Shown: piece by piece, positions 36,801 to 50,100 of the stretch
How positions within the stretch are numbered: position 1 is the first letter of the stretch
How the letters are laid out: every line of letters begins with the position of its first letter
Assembly (NCBI GenBank): GCA_963965975.1
Contig: OZ014419.1
Coordinates: 5,686,177-5,750,176 of the forward strand
Direction: 5' to 3'
Length of the DNA stretch: 64,000 nt
From: Xestospongia bergquistia
Lineage: Eukaryota > Porifera > Demospongiae > Haplosclerida > Petrosiidae
The notes under the pieces: generated by a model
The model's input: the letters and a program-made list of their open reading frames with translations, nothing else
Databases searched by the model: none
Told to the model about the DNA's origin: nothing
Made by a program: the position numbers and the translations under genes

Positions 36801-39800
36801 GATGAAACATTATTAGAAGCAAATTTGAAAAATACTATGTTGATATTGACTTAAGAGTATCACTCTTTGGATTTCAGACATTTGTATGGAAGTCATTGTT
36901 TGAACAAGACACAGAATGTGTAGATCATGTGACCCCAGTTCCAATGTCTAATATGTAGTCTATACAACCCATACTTTAACTTAAGGAAATGCTTCTTAGC
37001 AGCACTACGCTCTCTAAATAATTTACAGCATCAAAAAGAATCTTAGGAAACTTTACAATTACATTCTGGTGGATCTCTTAAAACTGAGTTCTTTGACCTA
37101 ATGATAATTTTCTTGTAAAAAAAGCTTAAGTATCCTTCTATATAACAATGTGGAAATATAAGTAACCTGACTATGAGAGAGTAACAGTATGTGTTGCCAT
37201 TAATATTTTACATACTTCCAGGTCAATACAGGTAACAGCATTTTATCTGAACTCACTAAATCGGAAATGACAAAGAAAATTGGACACTTTGGTTATAAAA
37301 TTGACTACCAAGATGGAAATGGTATATGTGTATACCACATCTATTGAACCATGATGTTAATTAACTATTACTTACATAGGTAAGACTAATCAGCTAGCAG
37401 TTGTAGTGAAATCAAAACCACTTGATCTTGAAACTTTTAACATGGTCAATAAAATGGCACAGAATTGTGGATTTGCTCTGGCAGTTAATCATGAAAAATA
37501 CAAAACAGAGACAGGATTTAGGTAATAGTTTCTTTAAACTCTTGACTTATTATGATGACATTTATATACATTGTGAAGTATTAATATGTCTTACTTAATA
37601 GGAATTGTCATATTAGAGAATTAGGATTGGCTGCTTTGAATAACAGTGTACTACGACAATTGTCTCCTAAAGTATACTACACAATACAAAATGTTAAAAA
37701 GGTATGTACAATTATTTGTAGAGATTCTTAAAGTCACTCTATACACTATTAGGACATTTTTGTAATTGTTATGGAATATCTCACAAAAGACGCCTATACT
37801 CATCTTAATACTGCAGATGACATATCTGGTTGGAGTATTATTGACATAAAAGTTTGTTTAAGAATTTTAGTCAATTTGTATTTATTATAATAATAGGTTG
37901 TATTAAGAGATTTAGCTAAATTACATGCTAACTTCTATGCCAAACAAGAATGGCTATACACTACACCTTGGCTTGAAGAAGTTGGAATGGAAAACATGAT
38001 GTCATTACAACCACTTTGGGTAGCTTTGCTAGAACATGCTAGCTCAGAGTTCCCTGAGATATGGTCTAAAAGAAAGTTAGTTGGCTACAATTAGAATTTG
38101 TTATACTATTTTATATATTATTATATAGGGTAAAATTTATGGAAATGGCAATTGAGAAGATACCTCATTTTTGGGCATCCTATAAAAGTGCTCCCAAAAC
38201 ATTAATCCACTGTGATTGTAACCCTCGAAATATGTGCCTCAGGAAATCATCTATTTCAAGTCTCGATCTCACCACTACCACCATCACTGACTTACCTTTT
38301 GCTGATCCACGGACCATGTGTTTATATGACTGGGAATTAGCTCGAATTGATATTCCTCAACGAGATGTGGTTGAGTTTTTGGCTTTTATTCTTCCAGTAG
38401 CTACTAGTCTGTCTTTGAGATTGGAACTGATTGAGTTTTATAGAATCCATTTTGAACACTTTGCTGGTATTTCTTATCCCGTGAAAAGGTATGTGCTTAA
38501 CATTTCTATAGTATATATAGTACACTTGTAACAACATGTTACTCAATTCATATATTATATTTATATATGTTCTTTTCCATCTAATTCTTAGGTTCATTGA
38601 AGACTATAAAATTGCTTGCCTTGAATTTACAATGAATCGTCTTTTTTTATACACTATGGCTCACACATACAAAGACTATTATTTTCTCTCTCGTGTCATA
38701 GAATCACACTTTGCCTATATGCTCCCTCAAATGGAATCAGAAATGGAACTAAGGTCAAGACTTTAAGATCGAGTTAACATTTTACTAGCTAGCATAACCA
38801 TACTTAGAATTTTGTTTTGATCTTGTAGAAACATTGTCATACAGTATGATAGTGTATTTAGACACTAGTATTAACTTAACAGGTGGCTCAACATGAAGTA
38901 ATTTTATCTAATAGTGTTTTAGTTCTCCTAATAGTATTATAATGTTTGTTACAAAGTATTATATAATATCAATTAAAGAAAATATATTTTTAAAAAACAA
39001 TTTACAACATGTAAAAACATTTGCTGTATAAAACTGTGTTCCACTTTAAGAAATATACCTCTTGTAACTCTGCATTATAGGCGGACAGATGATTATAATA
39101 AATATGAACTGATATGATATTGGAAAAGTAATGCTTTGTTGCACTGATATGCATAGTCAAAAACAACACAATTGAAGATAGTCAAGCAGTCTTTTTAACC
39201 ACTTCCACAGCCACACTTTGTAATGACATGGACAGGACGAGTTTCCATCATTTCATTAGTGTAACTGTCTGTAGAATGCATTGTTGGAATGCATTTAGAT
39301 GGCCCACCTGGTATATACAGTAGACAGTTTGTTTGTGATCTATAATACAGAAACAACTCATCCAGTTTATTATGATAGTGATACTTACGGATAACACCTT
39401 CCAGGTAATTGAACTCCACTACAATCACCAATACACTGACCAATATTGATGACCTGTAGAGAATTATCTTAACTTTAATGAGGTATAAAATAAATACCTT
39501 TTCTTCTCTGACATGAGTACTATTATCACAGTACGAATAATTCCAAAACGATTTATAGTAGTCTCGCCTATAACATACTGCAAATTGACATTGACACTCT
39601 TCAATGAGTTTAAGAGTTACTGGACCTATCAGTGGATTATAGAACTAGTAATGTTTTAGTATCAATTTAACTACCATTTGGTCCTTCTACTGACTGTGTT
39701 CTTGTCTTTGTAGGTACACATGAATTATTACTATCTACCATAACATATTAATAACAAGTTAACTTGCAAAAGCTTATTATAAATACCATTGCATTGTCCA

Positions 39801-40199
39801 GCACATTTTTTAATATCAACACGTGATTGATATTTAGTATTAGGGAACAGATATAATACTTGGGGCTTCAGTTCACAGGTCTCAAGACAATGATGACGTG
39901 TAGGGTAACATGATCGAATGACAGCCACTTTCAACGGGCCACTTCTATTACTGTAGTCCTTGATTTCATGTGCTCGTGGTATACACTGCTTAATACAATT
40001 GTGTTGTGTACTGCCAGATTTTAATTTGCACCCCTATTAGGAAAAAATGAGTTGTGATGATTGATAATGCTTGGAAACAATGCGTTGGCATCAATTATGT
40101 ATATAAATTAACTTACAGTTGTATTAAGTAGCGTAGTTTGACATTCTCCAACATCAACTTGTAGTGATTCCATAGCAATATCTGCGAGGGTTGAGAAAG
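33867..40199. repeat. Large direct repeat, copy 2 (6,333 bp)
   Basis: Matches 24833-31166 almost base for base. Its right edge at 40199 runs into the natural continuation of the cysteine-rich gene (intron 2 and exons 1-2), so the right flank of copy 2 is ancestral. The left edge abuts transposon-derived DNA. Confidence 0.95.
33923..38766 (+). CDS. HMG-CoA reductase fused to APH-like kinase, copy 2
   Basis: Exons: 33923-34091, 34901-34978, 35047-35618, 35682-35895, 35960-36114, 36160-36378, 37222-37321, 37380-37521, 37602-37701, 37753-37851, 37897-38075, 38129-38488, 38592-38766. It is again 853 residues. I see no coding difference from copy 1, so domains and catalytic residues are the same. 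The shared block begins only 56 bases before the ATG; beyond that, the upstream DNA is the inverted repeat at 33561-33844 and the head of the SAP-SWIM-YqaJ gene. Any expression must therefore start from a promoter unlike that of copy 1. The first in-frame ATG is preceded by a short upstream frame that begins ATGAAGTCAATAATGGCTCT and stops at TAG. Confidence 0.85.
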
Positions 40200-40712
40200 G
40201 TATGTAATTAATGAAAACAAAAGTGCACGTTGCTCTTGGAGAGTGTAATTTAATATTTTGCCTTGGCAATCTCAGGTATGTTCATTCTCATTTGTGTCAT
40301 AGTTATCGCTAATGTCATGCAAACACTATGATCACTCCTAGCAACAATTATGCAATATTACATGATATTCAAATATTGATCCAATGCTTGTATTACATCT
40401 CACTGTATCATGTAACATTACATAAGAAAGTCATTCACTCTCTCTAAGTTCAATGTACAACATTTGCTTGTTGTAATATTAACTGATACATTATTTACCA
40501 TTAACACACTTACTAAATCCCAGATCTTCAATTTTCTGTTTGCGACTGCACTCTACTTTGCATTGCATATGTTTAGAAGCAGAAAACACTATCAAGTGAA
40601 ATTATTATCAAAATATAGCACTTGTATTAAGAAATCTTTATAGTGAGTGCTACTATAGTACTTACTTACCTGCTGCTGCAGCAATAACAAGACAGAACAG
40701 AATATAATTCAT
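39195..40712 (-). CDS. Secreted cysteine-rich protein, cystine-knot-like modules
   Basis: Eight exons (minus): 40670-40712, 40514-40588, 40117-40181, 39787-40033, 39675-39734, 39498-39625, 39389-39453, 39195-39339. They total 828 nt, 275 residues. A signal peptide is clear (MNYILFCLVIAAAAVFSA). The rest has three similar cysteine modules. Each opens with a CxGxC-like motif (VDVGECQ, KKCAGQC, NIGQCIGDC), and the last two close with a CxC (ECQC, TKCGC). This pattern resembles C-terminal cystine-knot (bursicon/gremlin/DAN-like) domains. Such proteins are often secreted growth-factor antagonists or mucin-like linkers; function here is inferred only at fold level. A TATA-like box lies about 40 bases upstream. 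The gene is divergent from CANT1. Confidence 0.8.
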
Positions 40713-40751
40713 TATTAATTTTTACACAGCTGCTAAATAAACGGACCAGCC

Positions 40752-40760
40752 TTTATATAA
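40752..40760 (-). promoter_or_regulatory. TATA-like box
   Basis: TATATAAA on the minus strand about 40 bases upstream of the start codon of the cysteine-rich gene. This is compatible with a start site near 40725. Copy 1 of the gene has lost this region. Confidence 0.45.
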
Positions 40761-40864
40761 GAGCAGCACACAGAACAGGGAAATTCCCAACTCACTCTGA
40801 CCGAAAATGCTTAATAGTAAGTAAAGGTAAGTAATATTGAAAATATTTATATGTAGGTATTGTG

Positions 40865-42771
40865 ATGGAGAGTGGTAGTGGTGGTGGTGGTGATATGCGC
40901 TCTACAGCACGTATTCCTCAACGTGGACTGTTTGCATTACTCTTTACTTTATTGGTGGTCATTATAGTCTTACTATTACCATCTAAAAAACCGTTATCAC
41001 AGCAGACCAGTGGAGTATTGGCAAGTCAAAGTAGCAAAGACCTAGTTGAATACTACACTTACAATAGTTCATATCCACTGACCCCACCCATAAGTAAGTA
41101 GCACTACTACAATCACCATATATTACATATCTGTTTATTAGAGATTGGAAACCTCATTAAATATAAGATAGCTGTAGTCGCTGACCAAGATCAAGAGTCT
41201 AAGGTACCAACTTGTACTAAATGTTGCTTTTAATTATGTCCCCTGTACTTAGGTAAAAGATCAGTCATACACGTGGTCAAGCATTTTAAAAAAAGGTGTT
41301 TTAACTTATGACACTGCTAATGCTAGAGTGACTGTAGATTGGCTAGAAGAGGTCAGTAAACAAGTGTTGTTGAACACAGGACATTAATTATTGAACTAGT
41401 TATATTGTTTATGCTTTTAAAAGATTGATAGGATGAGGTAAACAAACTTATATTGTAGTACACACAATGTCCATTGACATGACTTGTGCTTAGCTTTCCA
41501 ACTAGTACAATGTTTATGCTTTTTAGAACACATGTTGGATACAGCTTCTGTTGTTTCTCCCTCTCTTCACCTTATCTGTTAACTAGAGTCATTAGACTAT
41601 TAGACAACACTTTAGACAAACTAACGACTTGTGAATTACTGATTATCAATTCATTCATAGGTTATTTTGAAGTCTCATTTATCAGAAAAAGGTCGTGGAG
41701 TTGAGTTGTCTGAGTTGCTAGTATTTAATGGAAAATTGTTAACTGTAGATGATAGATCTGGTGTGGGTAGGTACTGGCTTTTTATCTATCGCATCTACTG
41801 TGACATGTTTATTTAGTATTTGAAATACAAGGCAGCCAATTAATTCCGTGGGTGAAACTTAATGATGGCCCTGGTAATGTTAGTAAAGGATTTAAAGGGG
41901 AATGGATGACTGTTAAAGACCATCATGTGTATATAGGAGGACTGGGTAAAGAGTGGACTAATCCCTCAGGTGTAAGTGTATCTACCACAGGAATTATGAT
42001 GAAGTGATTCCCATCTATAGGAATTCGTCAATGATCATCCACAATATATCAAAAAGATTAGTCCAATTGGTCATGTGACACACTGGCCTTGGGCAGCTAA
42101 CTATAATGCTATGAAATTACAAGCTGGTTTTAAATCACCTGGGTAAGTAAATGTCCTCCCTCTCATCTAATTTTGAACTGTGTTTATAAAACAGATATCT
42201 GATACACGAGTCAGCATGTTGGAGTGATGTCCATAAGAGATGGTTCTTTTTACCACGACGAGCTAGCCATGAAAGGTACACTCCACTGTAGTCACTGGTC
42301 TGTTTTCCATAGTGTTGTATATACTAGTTATAATGATGTTGATGATGAACATAGAGCTACTAATATTCTTATTACCGCTGATGAGACCTTCCATTCAATA
42401 AAATCAAGAAAAATCACTGTAATATTTAAATGTTCTAATTGTCATGATTTCTTGTCTTTTATAATAGAAATGGAATCAATATCGTGGTTTCTCTTCTTTT
42501 AAATTTATACCAGGCACTCAAGATAGTATTATTGTAGCATTAAAGAGTGAGGAAAATAAAGGGACTGTTGCTTCATGTAAGTTAGTAACACACTATATAC
42601 TGGAGTTATCTAGATAATATAATATTGTTAGATATACTAGCATTCGATTTGAATGGCAAATTGTTACTTGAAGAGACCAAAGTTGGGGATTTCAAGTAAG
42701 TGACTGTTCTTATTTTAGAATTTTCCAATATCCTTTCTTTATGTAGATTTGAAGGTATTGAATTTTTATAG
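40865..42771 (+). CDS. CANT1: Calcium-activated nucleotidase 1
   Basis: Eleven exons: 40865-41093, 41142-41203, 41253-41351, 41661-41766, 41817-41971, 42021-42142, 42195-42275, 42328-42418, 42468-42576, 42632-42695, 42747-42771. They total 1143 nt, 380 residues (human 401). It is an apyrase-family, Ca2+-dependent UDP/GDP hydrolase of the ER/Golgi. A type II membrane anchor lies at about residues 18-37 ([19 protein letters not shown]). Family blocks include [82 protein letters not shown] and the C-terminal KFEGIEFL. The first intron may lie in the 5' untranslated region, because GTATTGTGATGG follows a TATGTAG acceptor. Confidence 0.95.
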
Positions 42772-42877
42772 TTTAAAGAATAAAAACATAAAACAAGTTA
42801 TACAACAGTTAATTAATTCAAGGGCATTTATTTATATTAAAAGTCACAAAAAAATAAATTTCTCATTTTACAAAAAT

Positions 42878-45800
42878 TTAGTCACTGAATTGTCGTATCA
42901 ACATTTTCACTTTATTGTTGTTGTTGTGGTTGCTGTTTGAAGTCAGAGAGAGAGAAGGAGCTTGTTGACATTCATTGCTGTTAACTTTTTTCTTGTCAAC
43001 TTTTTCCACTGATACGCTGCTAGATACAGACAAGGTGATTGTACTCAAAGTAGCAGGGCGTGGCAAAGGCATTGGTTTTTTAGTAACAGAAGAGCCATCA
43101 TTAGTATAAGAACGAGGTGGTAAAGCACCAGGAGGGTATTGATCTTCCGGTACATTCTCATATGTATGTTTTTTGGCTTCTTTCCCATCTAATGGATCTC
43201 CTATAGTCAAACTTCTCTTCCTTGCAAGAAGCATATGACTTGTCTCTGGACTTCCTAAGGCAATGGGGATCATTGTTTTCTTAGGAATAGTGACTCCACT
43301 GGGTGGATCACCAGACAACAATAATGGGTTGTCATCAGTACCTTCTTCTGATGGTGTAGACTGAATAGAACTGAGAACATTTGGTGCATTGTCCTGTGTT
43401 TCATGTATATTGTTTGTGTGCATGTATTCTGTGGACATAAGTTGAGTGGGTGATAAACTTAGATCATGCAGATCTACTGTAGTATCTGGTTCTGTAGTAT
43501 TAATAATGACATCAGATTCACTAGTTGTATCACTAGATACTGAAAGCTTTGTGCGAAGCTCTTTCACTTCTTCATAGCCATCGCTCCATTTCCTACTATT
43601 TATTGGAAAGTTGACATAATCATGATCGATTATTGGTTCAGGAGCACTTGGTACTAGACGTATTGGTATCACTTCAACATTATCATAACCATCTTTACCT
43701 CTTTTTGTCCATGTCCCACCAGGAACACACACATTAGTAGCACTGTTGTTTCTTCGTACTTCAATATATTCATCATTCATAGGTTGTTCTTCTACATGAT
43801 GATGTCCAGGTGTTGAGTGAGATCTCGGAGGTGGAGTGGTTATTAATACTGGTCGAGTAGCAGGGTTAACTAAAACATAACCCTCCTCTTCTGCTAAGTC
43901 TTGAGCTAATTTTACCCCAGGTAGAGGGACTGCTTGATCACTTTCAACTCGTCTCAATGCAGTATCAGAAGGTGTTGAATACAGATTATCCTCTGGTATA
44001 TCATGATATATATTGATCATAGACTTCGACTGTGTAATGTTTTTGTTAGGAGCGGGTACTTCACAGTATGTTTCATCTGATGGATTTATGTTTCCCAATT
44101 GGATGTTCACATAATCTGTAGGTAAGTGAGGAAGAGCACGTTGTGTGGCAGCCATAGAGTCACGAACAGATGAACGAGGAATGTCATAAATAGAAGAAGT
44201 ATGAGAAGAACCATTACTGGTTGGTCGTGGGGGTGGAGGAACATCATAAATCGACTGGCTTTGTGGGATATCATATAGTTTGTCACTAACTTGTGAGGTT
44301 AGGCGAGTAGGTATATCATATGTTGAAGTAGGTCGGCTGTCACCCCCACATTCAGATGATGAGTCAGATAATTCAATGTATGTGTAATCAGCATTACGAC
44401 GATCATGAATAGTAGCAGATTTGTTAATCAATGGTTCTCTATTGAAACTTTTCAGTTGGCGAATCTCGGTGTCAGTTAAAGGTGGAGAAAGTGGAGGACT
44501 TTCACCTTCATATTTATTAGGTGAAGGACTTTTAATGCGCTTCTCAACCGTACTATCTGTCAACTGTTGCTCAATGGATAATGGAGTAATACCATCTATT
44601 ACTTTCAATGCTTCCTCCCTTGCTTTTTCCAATTTATCATAACCACTCTGACCATTGCAATCAGACGTTACTACCTGAATCTTTTCTGCATCTTCATAAA
44701 AATGACCAGAAACACTAGATAACGAAAAAATACTGTCATGTTTGCCGGAATCACGAAGGCTGTCACTGTTAGGTGATTCAGATCCAGGTCGCCTTTTAAA
44801 ACTATGTGAACGTGGAGAATCTGATCTTTTGTATGCTAGATTTTCTTTTAACCATTCATCAGGTGAGCTAGCATCACAGGAGGGTAATAAAATGCAAGTT
44901 GTACTATACCCAGGTTGATTAGGAGACGGAGATAGTGGGGATGGAGGTGAAAAATTAGTCTGTGAATATGGTATATGTCTTGAGGCTGTGTTATGATGAG
45001 GATGCAGTTTAGGTGACAAAGTTGCTAGGTCACCACTTGTTCTATTACTTCGAGGTGGATCAAATTTTGCCCCTAAAATAATGAAAGAAAATTTAATGGC
45101 AATTACAATAGATGTGTTACATACCAGTATAAAGTGTCAGAAGTTTTTGTAACTGAAGTAATTCATACTCATTGATGCGAAATTTGTAATCTGCAACGCC
45201 ATAAGGTCCACGTCGACCAGAAGTAAAACTGAAAAAGTTCAGATCTTGAGAATGGAAACGTCGAATACATTCATATGGCCATGTCCCTAAGTCAGTAGCA
45301 GATGAGTCATCTGTTTTGATAGCAAGGGATCTTTTTGACAAGGAGAAAGTACATGGTCCTTTGTATTCTTTAATAGGAGTGAGTGCAGTAGCATTAATAG
45401 CTATAAAAGAAACAATGAGTGATTATTATCAAGAGACCGCTTTAAAATTCACTTTCATCTTTCACATGTAAAGAACAACAAATATACCCTATTTATACCC
45501 AATTATATGTAATTTACTTAAAAGTTTCCTTATAAGGAAGTTATACTACAGTGTAAAGCCAACAAATGTGTATTTAGTAGTCTGGTCAAGACAGGTGGTC
45601 AGTAACCATACAAGCTATTCCTTGTAGATCTGTATTTGGTCATAGATCAAAGACTTATCAGAGATCCTTTGATCAAACATATTATGCAATTATAATACAG
45701 TTGTATGTATTACAAAGAGAACACATCAAACAAGCAGGAACTAAATGAGACTGATACATTTTATCTACACAGGTGCAACATGTCTGTGGCATTGTCACTA

Positions 45801-46602
45801 GTGACATGTATTTCCTATGAACTCAGTATTACTACATGGAGTGATGAACTACAAACTAATAATTGAAACTATGATCTATTCCCTAGAGGAAGTCAAGGGC
45901 AAGTCCAATTGTAATATTATAATAACTATGTACTTTGACATTTAATGGGTTCTAGAAATATGAAGTTAGTACTAATAACAAATCACCATTAATCAGATCA
46001 GTATATTATGGTATGTAGTTAGTATTGATAAGAAACATACTATTTACACAAAATTAACAACATGCTTTTACATCGCTTGTAATAATATTTGTTACTACAT
46101 TAGGATTGACAGCTTATATTGAGGTGGGGTTTTGGATTCCTTTTAAGTAAAATCTGCACAATGACATTAATTAGTCATGGTTGTTCTTTTCTTTTATATA
46201 AGTATAATTATGCAAAGAAACATTGTGTTCTAGTAAAGTCTTCAGTCATACACTTGATAATGTGAAAGTTTGGAAAAATTTAACCAAAATGCACAACTGA
46301 TTGATGAATGCAATAATAAAGATATAATACTAGTTGACACCTCAATAAGCAAATAACTGCAATAAGGAAAGGAAAATTCTCCTCACATACCTTAATACCC
46401 AGCTATATTACTAAGAATGTTGTTATCAATGAATATACAGTCTAGCTTTGATATAATTATACGAATTAAGTGGAATATAATACAGTAGAGTTAGTATTTC
46501 CAACATATAAACGAAGTACATTCGATATTTCCTCCTACAAATTTAAGCTACATTTAGTAGACAAGGTGTGTGTGTTATGTTGCATTTGTTCTCACCTGTC
46601 AT
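42878..46602 (-). CDS. DOK/FRS2-like PTB adaptor with many tyrosine motifs
   Basis: Three exons (minus): 46596-46602, 45125-45400, 42878-45072. They total 2478 nt, 825 residues. An IRS-type PTB domain occupies about residues 15-95 (GTWPYECIRRF, FFSFTSGRRGPYGVADYKF, ELLQLQKLL). It is followed by a long disordered tail with a ladder of phosphotyrosine-type sites: YDIP (three times), YDVPPPPRP, YVNIQL, YCEVP, YSTP, YVLV, YIEV, YDNV, YVNF, YENV. Such sites recruit SH2 proteins in DOK, FRS2 and GAB-type docking proteins. No PH domain is visible and no myristoylation glycine follows Met1. The first PTB strand is weak. The tail is asparagine- and serine-rich at its end. It is divergent from the RAF gene and shares its 5' region. 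Confidence 0.88.
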
Positions 46603-47153
46603 TGTTGCAGCCAGCAGGAATACCGGTAGTTTAGTCTCGTCCAATAGAAACAGTCTGTAGTCCGTAATCTGCTAAGGAACCAAAACTCACAAGGGCATTA
46701 ACACGTTGTCGTTTTTATTTTGATTACATACAGCGAGAGGTGTGGTTAAACACATCAAAAATTGACATCGGTCGCCGATACCAGTTTTAAATTGAACTAT
46801 CAACAATGGTTTGTGGTGTGGTGTTAACCACTACTGTCCTCTTTGTCTGACCAGCCTAATCTCTTTACTAGCTGTTTCTTCATCTGTTATTCCCAACCTT
46901 TTGTAAGTGAGTAAGTTTCATTGCTGATTCGTTCTGAAAAGAAAAATATATATTTGTATGTATTTTCCTAATATCGACTTGCTACGTTGTTTTCTATATA
47001 TTTATTATAGAAACTCAATGCATGATAAAAAGTGTTTTGTGTGTGTTAAAATAATAGTGACAGTAGTAATTTACTATTGTTGTTTGTACACTTGGTAGGG
47101 CATTAATTGGAATACCATATGTTTGTTTCTTTCAAGTAGCTTTTTTCACAGTC
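46603..47153. promoter_or_regulatory. Shared 5' region of DOK-like and RAF genes
   Basis: 550 bases separate the start codons of two divergent genes, so it should carry both promoters or a bidirectional one. No TATA box stands out and no individual element is claimed. A possible 5' untranslated intron of RAF could end near 47137. Confidence 0.5.
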
Positions 47154-50100
47154 ATGGCATCTGCTCAGTTTTATGAGGTCCCTAATTCATCATCACGTGA
47201 GGTAACTCTGTTAATGATATATCACTCATATTGAAAGCATGTTCTTTATATCAGGTACGTGCTTTGAGAGAAGTCATACGATCAACCAGTCGGACATTAG
47301 ATGAGATACAGCGAACTTTTACATATAATCAGAGGACATCACTTGTTGTTGAAGTATGTACTTATAAACAGTCCTATCTTCTATTATGATACCTTAATAG
47401 GAGGAATCTGAATTAAAGAAAAGACTAGAAGATTTAATTAGAAGAGAAAAAGAGCTCACTGGCCAAGGTTGTTAGTAGATAATGAACTTGTTGATATTCT
47501 GTGTATATTATAGGTTGGGAGAGTAGTGATTCAGCTGAACTAGCATCTAGTAGCTCACCTGATGGCTCTAACCAATCTCCTCAAGGACCAATGTCTCCCA
47601 AGTAAGCTGAAACATAACATATAATTTATTGGATTTATTTTCTATATAGGAGTCCTTTGACAGTTAGCCGATCATGTCCTCTCTCTCCTCCTGTATCTTA
47701 TCTCCCACCTCTTCCTCCCGCACATTTAATAACTACTATAGAATCAGAACAACCAACACCTTCATCACCACTGCCAAGTAACAGTTTAATAAGAGCTCAT
47801 TTACCTGAAGGACAAAGGACTATTGTATGTAAAAAAACTTCTTACATAATTATAAGTAAATTTATATTTCTTAGGTGTCTGTTCGTGAGGGAATGACAAT
47901 ACGAGATGCTTTAAATAAAGCCATGAAAACTCGTGATCTCACTCCTGATAACTGTATAGTTTATACTGAAACACCTCGTATTATTATTGACTGGAATACT
48001 GATACAAGTTTACTGTCTGGACAAGAGGTATGTTGCTAATTGAGTCATTTGCCATTATCTCTTGTACTTTGGAAGGTATTTGTTGAATTTGAGGATAATG
48101 CAAGACTGGTGTCTACTAATCATCATAACTTTGTAAATTTACATACTTCAGATTTCTCTTTACATTTAATTCCTTTGTCTTTAGGTTAGAAAGACTTTCA
48201 TCACATTAGCATTTTGTGATGTTTGTAAAAAGCTCTTGTTTCAAGGATTTCGCTGTGAAACATGTGGCTTCCGTTATCATCAGCGATGCAGTACCAAGGT
48301 ACCTATACATTGTGGTGGAGTGGACGATGACTTAATCATGGCATAGTAAGAAGACTACATTGCTAGTTCTCTTTCAATTTGTAATAATTTCTTTCACAGT
48401 ATCCTATCCCAGCAACCTCAACGATCTGATGAATCCCCTCAGCCATCCAGTCCTGTCCCACCATCTCCGACACTATTCAATCAACAGCCATTTTTAGGTC
48501 AGTGTCTTCTCATTGTTCCATTTACTTATGTCTTAATAGTACCAGTTAAAAATGGAGATGAAGAACCTAGAGCTATTCCCAAAACATTAAGCACATCACG
48601 TGAACGTTCAATTTCAACTCCTAATGTTTTATATACTCCAGTTAACAGTGAGGTGTGTTATATCTCTCTCTGTTAAGACTAGTCTTACATTAGTCATGTT
48701 AGGATTCTCAACAAACATCATATAGTAGCAGTCATCCCACAAGTGTTACCATATTGGTTCCTCCATCACCTTATTTAATGAATCCATCTCTTTTAGTGAA
48801 AGGACATAATTATCCTAATTTGCATGTAAGGGAGAGTGCACTTGTCACAGTACATATAAATCAAAGTACAGACTGTAGTTGCTATAGTAACTTAGCATTC
48901 AAAAGCACAACCCAAATCTGACACTTTATTAGTGGTAATATACAAGCCCTGGATTATATAAAGAGATAGAGTCCATACTTCAAAATTATGACATATTGGT
49001 GTTAATTATGATATATTTCTGTAGTCTGTTGGTGATAATAGTGTCTTTGGTAATCATGTATCACATGCTGGACGTGGTACTCGTAGTATTATAGCAGAAG
49101 GTGGACTAAGTCACCACACTGGTATGGATGCCATGAGAGTAGAAAGAAGGAGGCGTGGTCATAAACGACAGGTATTTTCTAATTATGTTTTGGTGATTCA
49201 TATCTGTATATTTTAGTCAAGTGCTGGTAATTTAGATTATAGTGGTAATATTTCTGATGATAATAAAGAACGTAGAAATTCAACTGATAGTAGATCGTCA
49301 ATGGAGAGAAGGTATTCCTTTATATTTGTTGTTTAAATTTATCATTCTCTTGTTAGAATGCATTTTTCAGAGCGCCACAATCGTCATCGCAGTCTTGAGC
49401 GTCGGAGTTCATCTGGTGATCGTACTTCCATGACACCTGATAGCTTAAGTCCATGTTACTCAGCTGGTCAGTCACCTTTGCAAACACCTACAGGAGCTAG
49501 ACGTAAGACATATACTTTAAGTGAGTTATATCCATGTACTGTTACATTTAGCTCCTCTTCAAGCTTCTCTTAGCAGTGGAGACAGTGGTCTAGGTTCTAC
49601 AGGACGGTCTTCTACAAGTTATCATAGCAGTACTTTACCATCTCAAAGAAGGAGACAGCGACTCTCGTCAGAGGAAAAGAGAGGAAAAGTATGAAAGTTT
49701 AAATAAACTGCTTTATTGAACTATTTTTAATAGGTACGACATCGTGATAGTACTGATGTATGGGAGATACCTTATAATGAGATTGATGTGGGAGAACGCA
49801 TTGGTTCAGGCTCTTTTGGAACTGTATTCAAAGGAAAATGGCATGGTCTGTTGTAAAATAATATGAAAACTAAAAATGTCTGTTTTTTATATAGGTCCTG
49901 TAGCAGTCAAAAAACTCAATGTATCTAATCCAACTGAACAACAAATGCAAGCCTTTAAAAATGAAGTGGCAGTCCTTATGTGAGTGATGAAGTACTGTTA
50001 CAGTGATAACTATTTTCTGAGACAAAGTGTCAAAATTAAAGTTATAATAATTATTACTTTTTGTGCATAAGTATTGATCTCACCCACCAAGTAACAACTG

